Position numbers and translations under genes: made by a program
Origin: Sthenelais limicola
Lineage: Eukaryota; Annelida; Polychaeta; Phyllodocida; Sigalionidae
Reading direction: 5' to 3'
Assembly (NCBI GenBank): GCA_942159475.1
Contig: OW804096.1
Coordinates: forward strand, 141,721,442-141,785,441
Length of the DNA stretch: 64,000 bases
The notes under the pieces: generated by a model
Told to the model about the DNA's origin: nothing
The model's database searches: none
The model's input: only the letters and a program-made list of their open reading frames with translations
Shown: positions 1 through 9,734 of the stretch, piece after piece
Layout: each line of letters begins with the position of its first letter
Numbering within the stretch: position 1 is the first letter of the stretch

Positions 1-59
1 TTGGGTTATTTGAGAGGATTGGTGAAGGCCAATTGTACGTTTTCTGAAAATCTGACCCA
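1..59 (-). repeat. MITE family A, right end only
   Basis: The last ~59 bp of a minus copy, cut by the window edge. It ends CTGAAAATCTGACCC. Confidence 0.85.
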
Positions 60-310
60 TGACATCGAGCTAAACATTTAAACTGCCGTGAATATGACTC
101 CATTTGTTTATCATCACGACATTCAATAACCATCAATTACCTTTAAATAGCATGAATTATTATGCAATATTTGGTTCCTCCCCATCGGACAGTGATCAAT
201 TACACGTCCACATTTCAATTTGTAATCAGTATAATATTCATAAAATCATGATAATTCTTTCATACTTTTTTTTTATTCCAAAATTTGAAGTAATTGTACA
301 ATGTAAATGT
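60..310. other. AT-rich unique stretch
   Basis: I see no gene or known repeat. The 84-codon ORF here is low-complexity and unsupported. Confidence 0.5.
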
Positions 311-529
311 AAATGTACAATTTACCTTCACCAATTCTCTCAAATAACCCACATTTAAGACAGAAATAAAGTTCAAAATACAGTTCAACCTAGCCAAACA
401 GGTTGCTAGAATCAATGCAATGCCGAATATACTCGAATTTACCTAGTATTGACCAAATTGCAGCTTAATTTAGCAGAATTTACCAAACGTGTAGAGCTGC
501 CGATTGTACATTTTCTGAAAATCTGACCC
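311..529 (+). repeat. MITE family A copy (A2), left end lost
   Basis: A2 core at ~395-470. The right inverted repeat is intact; the left one is missing its first ~17 bp. Confidence 0.88.
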
Positions 530-640
530 ATAAATATACAGTCCCACATATAAACCATCAACAGGCCTGCTTCAACATCTATAATAAACAAAGCCGTATC
601 ATGCCGTAGCGGTCTATAGGAATGTATACATCCACTACAG

Positions 641-752
641 CGAGTTGTCAATGGTGTGTATACGGGAAGGGGGAGGGGCAGTGGGAGGGAGGGGGGGAGG
701 GGGGCGGGGCAGTGGGAGGGAGGGGGGAGGGGGGCGGGGGAGGGGGCTGTCA
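641..752 (+). repeat. G-rich minisatellite
   Basis: Two near-identical ~43 bp units (GGGGCAGTGGGAGGGAGG core) in a run of GGGAGGGG. ORFs across it are low-complexity. Confidence 0.8.
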
Positions 753-802
753 CTCATGGTAGTACAAGGCAGGCCACACGTGCCTCCCAGGTACTATAGA
801 CT

Positions 803-1394
803 AATAGGGGAGTTGCATGTCTCACTCAGTCTAGGCCCAAAAGTGAGAGAGTCCCTTCAAATGAAGGGAAAGCCTCTCGCCTCAAACCGCAAAGTGCCAT
901 TATAATTCCATTAAGACCACAAAATATCATTACAATCCCATAAGAACAGCTAGTCCTATGCCAGTAAACTGATTAGCGAAGTAGGGGTCCAATCACTGAC
1001 ATACCATTCTTATCTGATCTGAGGGTTGAACCTATAGACTGAATATATGAAACAAAACTATTTTCCCTCAATATTATAGCTCTTGTGTAAATTAATCTAT
1101 AACAACCAAATGCATGATGGGAAAGATGAAATGATTTGTTATTGACTCATGCAAATACACATTCTGCCCCTTTGTGCGTGAAAATAAATCATGCGCCAAA
1201 AGGTATAATTACTACATAAATATAGGTGACTTCTTAAATCCGCGCAAAAAGGTGTAAAATTACTCAGTGCGCGAAAATGTATCTTCTTAAATTCACATAG
1301 AATTACTCTTTTCTAAAGCTTTTAAACCGACGTACAACTCCCATAATTCCATGCAAATGGAGATTAAGGATGGTGGACATGCAAGTCCCCTATT
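803..1394 (+). repeat. MITE family C copy, split by a family B element
   Basis: It starts AATAGGGGAGTTGCATG and ends CATGCAAGTCCCCTATT, an inverted repeat of ~17 bp. A B element (827-1041) sits 24 bp inside the left end. The remaining C sequence carries CAAATGCATGATGGGAAAG, also found in the next copy. Confidence 0.75.
827..1041 (+). repeat. MITE family B copy nested in family C
   Basis: Left end CAGTCTAGGCCCAAAA, right end TTGAACCTATAGACTG. Its flanks do not show a clean 4-bp duplication. Confidence 0.8.
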
Positions 1395-1740
1395 GGGGAT
1401 TTGCATGTCTCACTGCGAATGTCTATGACAGTGCACGCTGGGATAGATTCAGTTCAAATCTGACATACACAATTTTAGTAACAATTTTATGGAAAATTGC
1501 AAGAATGTTTTCAACAATATCATAGGTTGTGTAAATGATCTATAGAAACCCAATGCATGATGGGAAAGATAAGGTTTTGTGTTATAGAAACATCTAAAAC
1601 ACATGGCTATTGATATTGGACCACTGATAGATATTCCAAGCTAAAGATAACATGTTTTCTATAGATTTTATACTGTACCATTACTCCCATTATTCCACGC
1701 ATTTCAAGATTCAAAATGGCGGCTATGCAAGTCCCCTATT
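1392..1740 (+). repeat. MITE family C, full copy (349 bp)
   Basis: It abuts the previous C copy head to tail, the two sharing the TATTGGGG junction. It ends TGCAAGTCCCCTATT. Internal CCAATGCATGATGGGAAAG and GCACGCTGGGAT are conserved between C copies. Confidence 0.75.
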
Positions 1741-2205
1741 GAGATGAATTAATCTGATATTTGATGGTAATAGGATACAATTAAACCCGATATTGTGCTG
1801 CAAGAAGTCCTACTCCGTGGCCATGGCATGCACCCTATCGAGGCTGTATGTTTTCTCAACTGCGTAGTTTCTTTTTCACGTCTCTCCCCGTCCCCCTAAC
1901 TCGTCCGTCACCCTCCTCCCCCGCCCCTCTTCCCCTGTCACCATCACTCCCAACTTCCTTCTATAAATAATCCCACTTTTTCTCCTCTCTTCCCTGCGCT
2001 CCTCCCACCCCCCGTCTCTTCCTCCCTCCCTCCCTGTCTCACAAAACGTACATATTATGGAAAAGAATTATAAAGAGCGTTAGAGAGAGAGAGAGAAGAG
2101 TGAGAAATATGGTGAAAGGAGGGAGAATGAGAGGAAATTGATTCAGTCTAGGCCTACAGTGAATTAGTATAGGAAAGAGAAAGGGTGTTGACATAGAGAG
2201 AGAAA
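1741..2205. other. no gene seen; pyrimidine-rich 1860-2045, GA-rich 2080-2200
   Basis: Simple-sequence-like composition without a clean repeat unit. Confidence 0.5.
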
Positions 2206-2429
2206 CAGAAAATGTACAATTCGCCTTTAAAAATCATCTCAAATAACCCACATTTAAGACAGAAATGAGCTTCAAAATGTTGTTTAACATAACAGAACTG
2301 ATATGTTAAATCAATGCGATACTAAATATACTCAGATATACCCAACATTTATCATATTCTCAGCAGAATTTAGCAGAAATTACTAAATATGTAGACCTGG
2401 CAATTGTACATTTTCTGAAAATCTGACCC
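2206..2429 (+). repeat. MITE family A copy (A1), left end trimmed
   Basis: It begins CAGAAAATGTACAATTCGCC after a GA-rich stretch. The right end is intact. Confidence 0.87.
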
Positions 2430-2582
2430 ATATATGTATATACACAAAGAATAATGTAAACATGAAACTATCTGCAAATTTCCAAATCCAAGCATATCCA
2501 AATCCAAGCATATCTCCCCCAATGTTTATAAACAAATATATATATGTACCTTGTACGCACCAGTACCCAATATATAGTGGTA

Positions 2583-2652
2583 TTGGAGGGAGGGGGGGAG
2601 GTGGAGGGGGAGGGGGAGGGAGGAGGGGAGGGGGAGGGGAAGGGGGAGGGGG
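2583..2652 (+). repeat. (GGGAGG)n G-rich tract
   Basis: Runs of GGAGGGGG. The proline or glycine-rich ORFs here are artefacts. Confidence 0.8.
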
Positions 2653-2766
2653 TCATTATCAGCTTCATTCATTGACCGGTAGGGGGAGTGACTGATAACA
2701 ATGATAAACTGCTTAGTGAGTTTGTTTACAAACGATGCAATAGTTTCATTTCTAACATTGCCTACA

Positions 2767-2868
2767 CAGTCTAGGCCCAAAGATGAGAGAGTCCCTTCAA
2801 ACGGAGGGAAAGCCTCTCCACGCCTCGAACCGTAAAGTGCCATTATAATTCCATTAGGACCTAGACTG
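2767..2868 (+). repeat. MITE family B, internally deleted (102 bp)
   Basis: Both termini are present (CAGTCTAGGCCCAAAG and TAGGACCTAGACTG) but the central ~100 bp is missing. Confidence 0.7.
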
Positions 2869-2993
2869 CAGGGCTCGGGAAAAGCCTATGTTTCCTTGCC
2901 TGGGGCAACTAAGAAATGTCTCTGGGCAAGTGAAATTTAATGTTATAGTTGCCCGATTGGGCAAGTGAAGTTGGTAGGTTTTTTCTCAAACCC
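2868..2993 (+). repeat. small inverted-repeat element F (hAT-like ends)
   Basis: Ends CAGGGCTCGGGAAAA and TTTTCTCAAACCCTG are imperfect inverted repeats. Flanks TAGACTG / TAGAGTG look like an imperfect 7-8 bp duplication. A fragment of the same family (GAAGTTGGTAGGTTTTTTTC) recurs at 6878-6906. Confidence 0.4.
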
Positions 2994-3013
2994 TGTAGAG
3001 TGTCTCTATATAT

Positions 3014-3248
3014 GGGTCAGATTTTCAGAAAATGTACAATTCCACTTCGCCAATCTTCTCAAATAACCAAAATTTCAGACAAAAATAAAGTTCAAAATAC
3101 AGTTCAACCTAACCAAAGAGATTGCTAGAATCAATGCAATGCCGAATATACTCGAATTTACCTAGTATTGGTCAAATTGCAGCCTAACATAGCAGAATTT
3201 GCTAAATGTGTACAGCTGCCAATTGTACATTTTCTGAAAATCTTACCC
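3014..3248 (+). repeat. MITE family A copy (A2)
   Basis: Full length, 235 bp. Flanks ATAT / ATGT differ by one base. Confidence 0.92.
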
Positions 3249-3378
3249 ATGTACTTCCTTCCCTATCCATCCTTCCCGTCCCTCCCCCTCCTGCCCCCCC
3301 CCCCCTTTCCTTCTTACCCTCCCTTCGATCAAACAGCCCTTCCTTCCTCCCACTCAGTGGTGGGGTGGGGGTGGGGGG

Positions 3379-3581
3379 CTCTAGGTCCAAACCCTCAGAT
3401 CAGATAAGAATGGCATATTAGCCTACTTCGCTAATCAGTTTCCTGGCCTAGCACCCTGGCGTTTTAATGGGAATATAATGACATTTTTCAGTCTTAATGG
3501 AATTATAATGGCACATTGCGGTTTGAGGCGAGCGGCTTTCCCTTCATTTGAAGGGATTCTCTCAACTTGGGTCCTAGACTA
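3379..3581 (-). repeat. MITE family B copy
   Basis: Starts CTCTAGGTCCAAACCC, ends GGGTCCTAGACT. Core of ATTATAATGGCAC type. Flanked by C-rich low-complexity DNA on both sides. Confidence 0.8.
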
Positions 3582-3896
3582 CACTCCCTCCCCTTCCTGC
3601 CTTCGCCCCCACCCCTTCCCTTTCCTTCCATCTCACCCTGTCCACCCTACTCCCGCCCTCTCTCTATAGATCTAGCTATCAAGTTCTGGAATATCCCATT
3701 ATCACATCTATTTATATTATGAATACGACAAAAAATGTAGTATAAAGTTTATGCCTGATAAGTCCCCACATAACCATTCATTGTTATGTTTTCATTCCTG
3801 AGATCCAGGGTTCTCCCAGATCCAGGGCTCTCCTGTGTTCCGCCGCAAGATGGAAGAAAAGCCAAACAAACTCAAACAAACTCTTTGTTTTTTCAC

Positions 3897-3941
3897 AACA
3901 ATTGCACCTTCTCAACTTCCATGTCCTGAAACTGGAGTAAA
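3897..3941 (+). repeat. 45-bp direct repeat, left member
   Basis: The 45 bp (AACAATTGCACCTTCTCAAC start, ACTGGAGTAAA end) recur at 4374-4418 with three mismatches. They bracket a B/D element cluster. Confidence 0.85.
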
Positions 3942-4131
3942 AGTCTAGGCCCAAAGTGGAGAGAGTCCCTTCGAACGAAGGGAAAGCCTCTCGCCGCAAA
4001 CCGTAAAGTGCCATCATTATTCCATTGAGACTGCAAAATATCATTATTTTCCCATTAAAACGCCGAGTGCTAGGCCAGGAAACCGATAAGCGAAATAGGC
4101 TGACATATCATTCTTATCTGATCTGAGGGTT
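3942..4131 (+). repeat. MITE family B copy, right end displaced
   Basis: It starts AGTCTAGGCCCAAAG and runs to TCTGAGGGTTTG, where a family D repeat begins. Two B right ends (GGGTTTGGACCTAGAGTG) follow the D element at ~4314-4331 and ~4354-4373. Confidence 0.75.
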
Positions 4132-4305
4132 TGGTGAGTGAGTGAGATTGGTTGCTTTACACCCTTATCAACACATTTAATATGGTTATATCAAGGGCGG
4201 GAGAGCTGAGAGGGAGGCAGTTTATGAGCATACCCAAGAAATAGAGATAGAGTAGAAGGGAGAGAGACAGACAGAGAAGAAACAGAAAGGCACTTTATGG
4301 TCTTA
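4132..4305 (+). repeat. family D repeat inserted in a B element
   Basis: It begins GTGAGTGAGTGAG, then GGTTGCTTTACACCC. A stem pairs GCCCTTATCA-like with TATCAAGGGC. A purine-rich segment follows, ending AAAGGCACTTTATGG. The lead resembles molluscan repeats (family knowledge, tentative). Confidence 0.6.
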
Positions 4306-4373
4306 CCCATTGAGGGTTTGGACCTAGAGTGAGTAGACATTCTTATCTGATCTGAGGGTTTGGACCTAGAGTG

Positions 4374-4418
4374 AACAATTCCAACTTCTCAACTTCCACG
4401 TCCTGAAACTGGAGTAAA
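4374..4418 (+). repeat. 45-bp direct repeat, right member
   Basis: Pairs with 3897-3941. Confidence 0.85.
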
Positions 4419-4484
4419 GAATGTTCCACGTCCTTCATCTCAACATTTTAATTATTAAATCATGAAAAATAAAAGTGAAAAATA

Positions 4485-4602
4485 GAGTTCAGAATGTAAA
4501 CATGGATAGTTTCTTTGAATCAACGCAATACCAAGTATATTCAGATACATATAGCAGAATTTACTAAATGTGTATAGCTGCTGAATGAACACTTTCTGAC
4601 CC
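4485..4602 (+). repeat. MITE family A, decayed right half
   Basis: A1/A4-like core with an eroded terminus (ACTTTCTGACCC). It lies 9 bp from an oppositely oriented A copy. Confidence 0.7.
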
Positions 4603-4611
4603 ATCGCATGA

Positions 4612-4845
4612 GGGTCAGATTCTCAGAAAATGTACAATTGGCAGCTCTACACATTTAGGAAATTCTGCTAAATTTGGCTGAAAAATGATGAATACTGAGT
4701 ATATCTGAGTATATTTGGTATCGCATTGATTGAAAGTATCAGTTCTGTTATGTTAAACTGCATTTGAAGCTCATTTCTGTCTTAAATATTGGCTATTTGA
4801 GAGGATTGGTGAAGGCGAATTGTACATTTTCTGAAAATCTGACCC
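4612..4845 (-). repeat. MITE family A copy (A1)
   Basis: Full length. Flanks ATGA / ATAA. Confidence 0.92.
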
Positions 4846-5000
4846 ATAAAGGACAGCAATTAATGCCTTTCAAAACTTCAAATTCCACATTCGTTCTAGA
4901 GGCTATAATACGGTAATGTCATTGTCCGGTTCTTTCAGCCCCAGTAAGGGAGACCAATTCAGGGGGCAAAATACCCATCTATTTCTATCAGAACCTATTT

Positions 5001-5231
5001 GGGTGAAATCGCCAGAAAATGTACAATTCGCTTTCACCAATCCTCTCAAATAACCCACAATTAAGCCAAAAATCAGGTTCAAAATACAATCCAACATAAC
5101 CAAACTGTTTGAATCAAGACAATACTAAATATACTCAGATATACCTGGTGTTGACGATTTTTCTGTCTAATTTAGCAGAATTTACTAAATGTGTTGATTT
5201 GCAAATTGTACATTTTCTGAAGATCTGACCC
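5001..5231 (+). repeat. MITE family A copy (A4)
   Basis: Left end GGGTGAAATCGCCAG, right end TGAAGATCTGACCC, so the two ends belong to different end types. Target duplication ATTT on both sides. Confidence 0.92.
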
Positions 5232-5342
5232 ATTTGGATTTTCTGGGTTAGTTAGGGCATCCATGTAGGTTTATATTTGTCGCAATTTATTTGTATCACA
5301 GTGTGACATTTCTATAGCCCTCTGTATCAGCAAGGGGATCCC

Positions 5343-5437
5343 CCGTCTAGGCTCACAGCCTCTCAGGATGGTATGTCAGTGATTGGACGCCTACTTCGCT
5401 AATGGCTTCCTGATACATGAATAGGGGTCTTGGGAAA
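5343..5437 (-). repeat. family B2 element, first part (split by a CT tract)
   Basis: GTCTAGGCTCACAGCCTCTC through GCTAATGGCTTCCTG. The matching other end is at 6009-6050. Confidence 0.65.
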
Positions 5438-6008
5438 TGCTCTCGCTCTGTTGTCGCTCTTTCCCTCTCTCTCTCTCCTTCCCTCTATCTCTCTCTCCTT
5501 CCCTCTCTCTCTTTCCCTCTCTCTCTCCTTCCCTCTATCTCTCTCTCCTTCCCTCTCTCTCTTTCCCTCTCTCTCTCTCCTTCCCTCTATCTCTCTCTCC
5601 TTCCCTCTCTCCTTCCCTCTATCTCTCTCTCTCCTTCCCTCTCTCTCTTTCCCTCTCTCTCTTTCTCTCTCTCTCCTTTCCTCCCTCTCCCTCTCCTTTC
5701 CTCCCTCTCTCTCCTTTCCTCTCTCTCTCTACCCTCTCTCTCTCTATCCCTCTCTCTCTCCACCCTCTCTCTCCTTCCCTCTCTCTCCTTCCCTCTCTCT
5801 CTCCTTCCCTCTCTCTCTCTTTCCCTCACTCTCTTTCCCTCTCTCTCTTCCCCACTCTCTCTCTGCCCCTCTCTCCCTCTCTCTCTGCCCCTCTCTCTTT
5901 CACGCTCTCTCTCCCTCTCTCTCTTTCCCTCTCTCCCTCTCTCTCAACCCCCCTCTCTCTTTCTCGACCCCGCCCCCCACTCTCTTTCTCTCTGTACCTC
6001 CCTATCTC
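5438..6008 (+). repeat. (CTCTCTCTTTCC)n polypyrimidine tract
   Basis: About 570 bp of CT repeats with interspersed TTCCC. Ser/Leu/Pro or Arg/Glu ORFs in every frame are artefacts. It lies inside a B2 element. Confidence 0.9.
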
Positions 6009-6050
6009 CTCAGTTTGGAGGGAATCTCTAAACTCTGACCCTAGACTGTC
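6009..6050 (-). repeat. family B2 element, second part
   Basis: CTCAGTTTGGAGGGAATCTC then CTCTGACCCTAGACTG, the usual B2 terminus. Confidence 0.65.
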
Positions 6051-6451
6051 CCAGGGATTATAGTCCACTGCCTAGGGAGGACGGAATATCAAGGCATTAA
6101 AACTTCTGTAAACGATCAGTTTAAAGCTTCTTTTAAACAGTCTAAAGTCAGTTCCTCATCAAAGAAAATCGGGGCAGACTTTCCAAATCTTCAGACAAAA
6201 CCCATCCAGTAAATCTTGGGGAAATGTCGTCATTTTGGTGGGGAGGACTATAGATGAATACACTACCCCTTGTACTCAGTTATCCGACCAGATAATCCCG
6301 TGATCACGTGATCTTGTTTTGGTAATTATTAATGCTTGATGACGTCACATCCAGTATGACGTGTGAATGCTCATGGATCTATTTATATCTTTTACTGCTC
6401 ATGGTCACGAATTAGGTCCCACATTCCTACTATGCCTCATAGGGTCTCTGT
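6051..6451. other. unique stretch, no gene seen
   Basis: Contains the E-box/CRE pair listed separately. Confidence 0.5.
6302..6347. promoter_or_regulatory. palindromic E-box next to a perfect CRE
   Basis: GATCACGTGATC (6302-6313) is a perfect 12-bp palindrome around CACGTG. TGACGTCA (6340-6347) is a consensus cAMP-response element. A further half site TATGACGTG follows. No gene model is attached. Confidence 0.25.
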
Positions 6452-6678
6452 GGGTCAGATTTTCATAAAATGTACAATTGGCAGCTATACACTTTAAGTA
6501 AATTCTGTTAAATTAGACTGAAAAATGGCCAATACTAGGTAAATTCGAGTATATATTCGGAATTGCATTGATCCTAGCAATCGGTTCGGTTAGGTTGAAC
6601 TGTTTTTTGAACTTTATTTTCGTCTGAAATTTGAGTTATTTGAGAGAATTGGTGAAGGCCAATTGTTCATTTTCACCC
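6452..6678 (-). repeat. MITE family A copy (A2)
   Basis: Right end shortened to TTTTCACCC. No clean target duplication. Confidence 0.88.
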
Positions 6679-7154
6679 ATATATTGTTGATGCGTTTGTA
6701 ATGTTATTTGACCGCGAGGTAAGAGGTCCTCATGGCCTTGGGTTGGGACGACTCGGCCCCCGCTATCAAACAGACATCAAGAGAAGAAGGAATCCACTTT
6801 AGGCAAGGTTTATTTCCCCATACAGTTCTCAGTCAAGGGTCAAGCAAGAGTGACAATTTTCCCCCACACAGTGGGGGAAGTTGGTAGGTTTTTTTCGAGC
6901 CCTGAAATACACATCAAATAGGCTCAGAACCTATCAGATGCTATAAGATTGTTGTGCTAATGGCTTTCCCAGCCCTGGAGTAGGCCCACCAATATAGCGT
7001 CCTAATGGGAGTCTTATTATGGGATTTTCCGGTCAGTTTCCCTCAGTTTGGAGGAATCTGATAGGTTCTGAGCCTAGACTAATATAACAGGCATAATTAT
7101 GTATCAGAGCTGTATTCTCAGCTATTTCAATAATCTTACCAAATTATACTCAAA
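6679..7154. other. no gene; fragments of F (6878-6906) and B2 (about 6915-7078)
   Basis: The B2-like piece has GGTTTTGAG-poor but recognisable CCTCAGTTTGGAGG and CTGAGCCTAGACT. Confidence 0.45.
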
Positions 7155-7383
7155 TTATGATTTATGCAACTGAATTTATCAATATTCTGCTGCTGTTATA
7201 TGTTTATACAAGAGTTACTCATATTATGACTTATAGGACTGGATTTATCAATATTCTGCTGCTGTTATATGTTTATACAAGAGTTACACATATTATGACT
7301 TATAGGACTGGATTTATCAATATTCTGCTGCTGGTATATGTTTATACAAGAGTTACACATATTATGACTTATAGGAATGGATT
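7155..7383 (+). repeat. 69-bp tandem repeat, about 3.3 copies
   Basis: ATTTATCAATATTCTGCTGC recurs at 7174, 7243 and 7312, exactly 69 bp apart. Because 69 is divisible by three, an ORF persists across it, but that is not evidence of coding. Confidence 0.92.
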
Positions 7384-7891
7384 GACCTCCTCTTTTTTTC
7401 TCTCTTTTTTTAAAGGTTACTCCCACCCACAAACCCCAACATTATACATTACGTTGGTTGAAAACATCAGCTTTAATCTTCCACTGTTTTGGACCCAACC
7501 TCTAATTCTTTCCCATAGTTCCAGGGGTGTTGCGTCCCAAAGTAGACATATGTACAAATGATGAAATCGGTACAGACTTTTCCTCTGTGGTACATGCTAT
7601 TTCACATACTATAGTTCTTTTCCAACTGCTTTCTTCCTATTTCCCGGAAGATTTTACTATTTCCAGAACAAAAAGTTCCATGTCAGTGTCGATTTTCCCA
7701 TGTCAGCCTCCTTTTCCACTATTTCCCTTAGATATTCACCACCGAAAAGTATATCACTGCACCTTTTTCCTATTTCCCCTACATGAAAAGCCATGTCTGG
7801 CTGCTGTGACTCCTATGTCTAGATTTGGCCATCTTTTCTCATTGGTGTCTTCCCTGGGACACTCCTTTTCTACCCATACAAAAGCAGACAT
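7384..7891. other. pyrimidine-biased stretch, no gene seen
   Basis: A 151-codon ORF covers part of it but runs into a family A copy and lacks any motif. Confidence 0.5.
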
Positions 7892-8126
7892 GGGTCAGAT
7901 TTTCAGAAAATGTACAATTGGCAGCTGTACACATTTAGTATATTCCGCTAAATTAGGCTGCAATTTGGTCAATATTATGTAAATACCTGTACATTTGGCA
8001 TTGGATTGATTCTAGCAATCTGTTTGGTTAGGTTGAACTGTATTTTGAACTTTATTTTGGTCTGAAATTTGGGTTATTGGAGAGGATTGGTGAAGATGAA
8101 TTGTACATTTTCTGAACATCTAACCC
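7892..8126 (-). repeat. MITE family A copy (A2)
   Basis: Full length, target duplication ACAT. Confidence 0.93.
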
Positions 8127-8369
8127 ACATGACTCAGTGGCTTAGTGTTACATAACATTATCCACTACCCCTGAATGGGGGCCCACCAGCTATCTTTGTA
8201 GTGTAGCAGTGTTACATAACACATCCAATACATCTTCTCTTCCTTTCTCTTTCTCCCTCTCTCCCTCTCCCCTCCCGCTCACCCCCCCCCCACTCAGCCT
8301 CCCTCTCCCTCTCACCCTCCTTCTCCCTCCCAGTCATGTTGGGGTAGGAATACATCATACATCATGGTA

Positions 8370-8578
8370 CATTTGGGTGAAAAGGAGTGGATATTTGGAA
8401 ATGGAGTGGATATTCCGAAAAGGAAAAGGATATTCCAAAAAGAAAAGGATATTCCAAAAAGGAAAAGTATATTCCTAAAAGGAAAAGGATAATCCGAAAA
8501 GGAAAAGGACATTGGCAAAAAGGAAAAGAAAGTTGACAAAAAGGTATTGGATATTCCAAAAAGAAAAGTCTTGGATAT
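8370..8578 (+). repeat. degenerate ~20-bp minisatellite
   Basis: About ten variants of GGATATTCCAAAAAGGAAAA. Open frames on both strands are a product of the repeat. Confidence 0.85.
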
Positions 8579-8702
8579 TTTTGATTTTTCCTATTTCACG
8601 TTTATATCCTTTCAGATAGGGGACAAAACAAGGGGTTTTACACATCCCCAAAGAAAGTGACAGACCGTGTCACCATCATTGCAAAAATAACACGTTATAT
8701 AT

Positions 8703-8937
8703 GGGTCAGATTTTCAGAAAATGTACAATTTGCCTTAACCAATCGTCTCCAATAACCCACTTTTAGGACAAAAAGGAGCTACAAAATGCAGTTTAACATA
8801 ACAGGACTGATACTTTAAATCAATGCGATACCAAATATACTCAGATATACCCGGTATTCATCATTGTTCAGCCTAATTTAGGAGAATTTGCTAAATGTGT
8901 AGAGCTGCCAATTGTACATTTTCTGAAAATCTGACCC
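8703..8937 (+). repeat. MITE family A, reference A1 copy
   Basis: A 235 bp element. Its inverted ends begin GGGTCAGATTTTCAGAAAAT and match over ~28 bp. They hold a small palindrome, ATTTTC-A-GAAAAT. Interior: CTTCACCAATCCTCTC-like block, AACATAACAG..CTGATAC, the A1 core, TATACTCAGATATACC, then TTTAGCAGAATT and a GTGTAGAGCTGCC block. Flanked by ATAT on both sides. There is no coding capacity. 4-bp duplications are known for Sola, Academ, Chapaev and Ginger transposons; the superfamily is not determined here. Confidence 0.95.
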
Positions 8938-9205
8938 ATATAGACTTATTTCTCGTGGGAATCCAATTTATTTTAGGAAAACGTGAAGCAAACGTGAAGC
9001 AAAACACGTGGACGTCCACGTGAACCTGTAGAAATATAAAAATAACATCTTATATATAGACTTATTTCTCATGGGAATCCGGTTGTGATACCCGTTACAC
9101 CCAATAGGTCTGTGAAACACTCTGTTTATTTTTAGGAAAACGTGAAGAAAACGTGAAGCAAACGTGAAGCAAACACGTGGACGTCAACGTGAACCTGTAG
9201 AAATA
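8938..9205 (+). repeat. ~120-bp tandem duplication with AACGTGAAGC motifs
   Basis: ATAGACTTATTTCTCRTGGG and AGGAAAACGTGAAG to GAACCTGTAGAAAT occur twice. The first copy holds the perfect palindrome CACGTGGACGTCCACGTG (9005-9022). In the second copy (9174-9191) one base breaks it. Confidence 0.85.
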
Positions 9206-9232
9206 GTTGCACAAGTTTAGAAGGTCAGATTT

Positions 9233-9456
9233 TCAGAAAATGTACAATTCACCTTCGCCAATCCCCTCAAATAACCCACATTTCAGACCGAAATAATGTT
9301 CAAAATACAGTTCAACCTAACCAAACAGATTGCTAGAATCAATGCAATGTTGAATATACTCAAAGTTACCTAGTATTGACCAAATTGCAGCCTTATTTAA
9401 CAGAATTTACTAAATGTGTACAGCTGCCAATTGTACATTTTCTGAAAATCTGACCC
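9233..9456 (+). repeat. MITE family A copy (A2)
   Basis: Lacks the first G of the element; right end intact. Confidence 0.9.
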
Positions 9457-9495
9457 TAGTACAAGTTCAAGGCCAAATAAGTGTTTGCCATACAT

Positions 9496-9734
9496 GGGTG
9501 AAATCGCCAGAAAATGTACAATTCGCCTTCACCGATCCTCTCAAATAACCCACAATTAAGACAAAAATCAGGTTCAAAATACAGTTCAACATAACCAGAC
9601 AGATTTATTGAATCAAGGCTAAACCAAATATACTGAGGTATACCTGGTATTGACGATTTTAGATTTGATCTGATTTAGCAGAATTTACTATATGTGTTGA
9701 TTTGCAAGTTGTACATTTTCTGAAGATCTCACCC
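9496..9734 (+). repeat. MITE family A copy (A4)
   Basis: Mixed ends (GGGTGAAATCGCC / GAAGATCTCACCC). Flanks ACAT / ATAT. Confidence 0.9.

Noticed and set aside
4612..4845. Recurrent peptide GYLRGLVKANCTFSENLTH in many ORFs
   Set aside because: It is the chance translation of the family A end and recurs wherever a copy lies.
7157..7561. 134-aa ORF with a repeated 23-residue unit
   Set aside because: It follows directly from the 69-bp tandem repeat and has no motif outside it.
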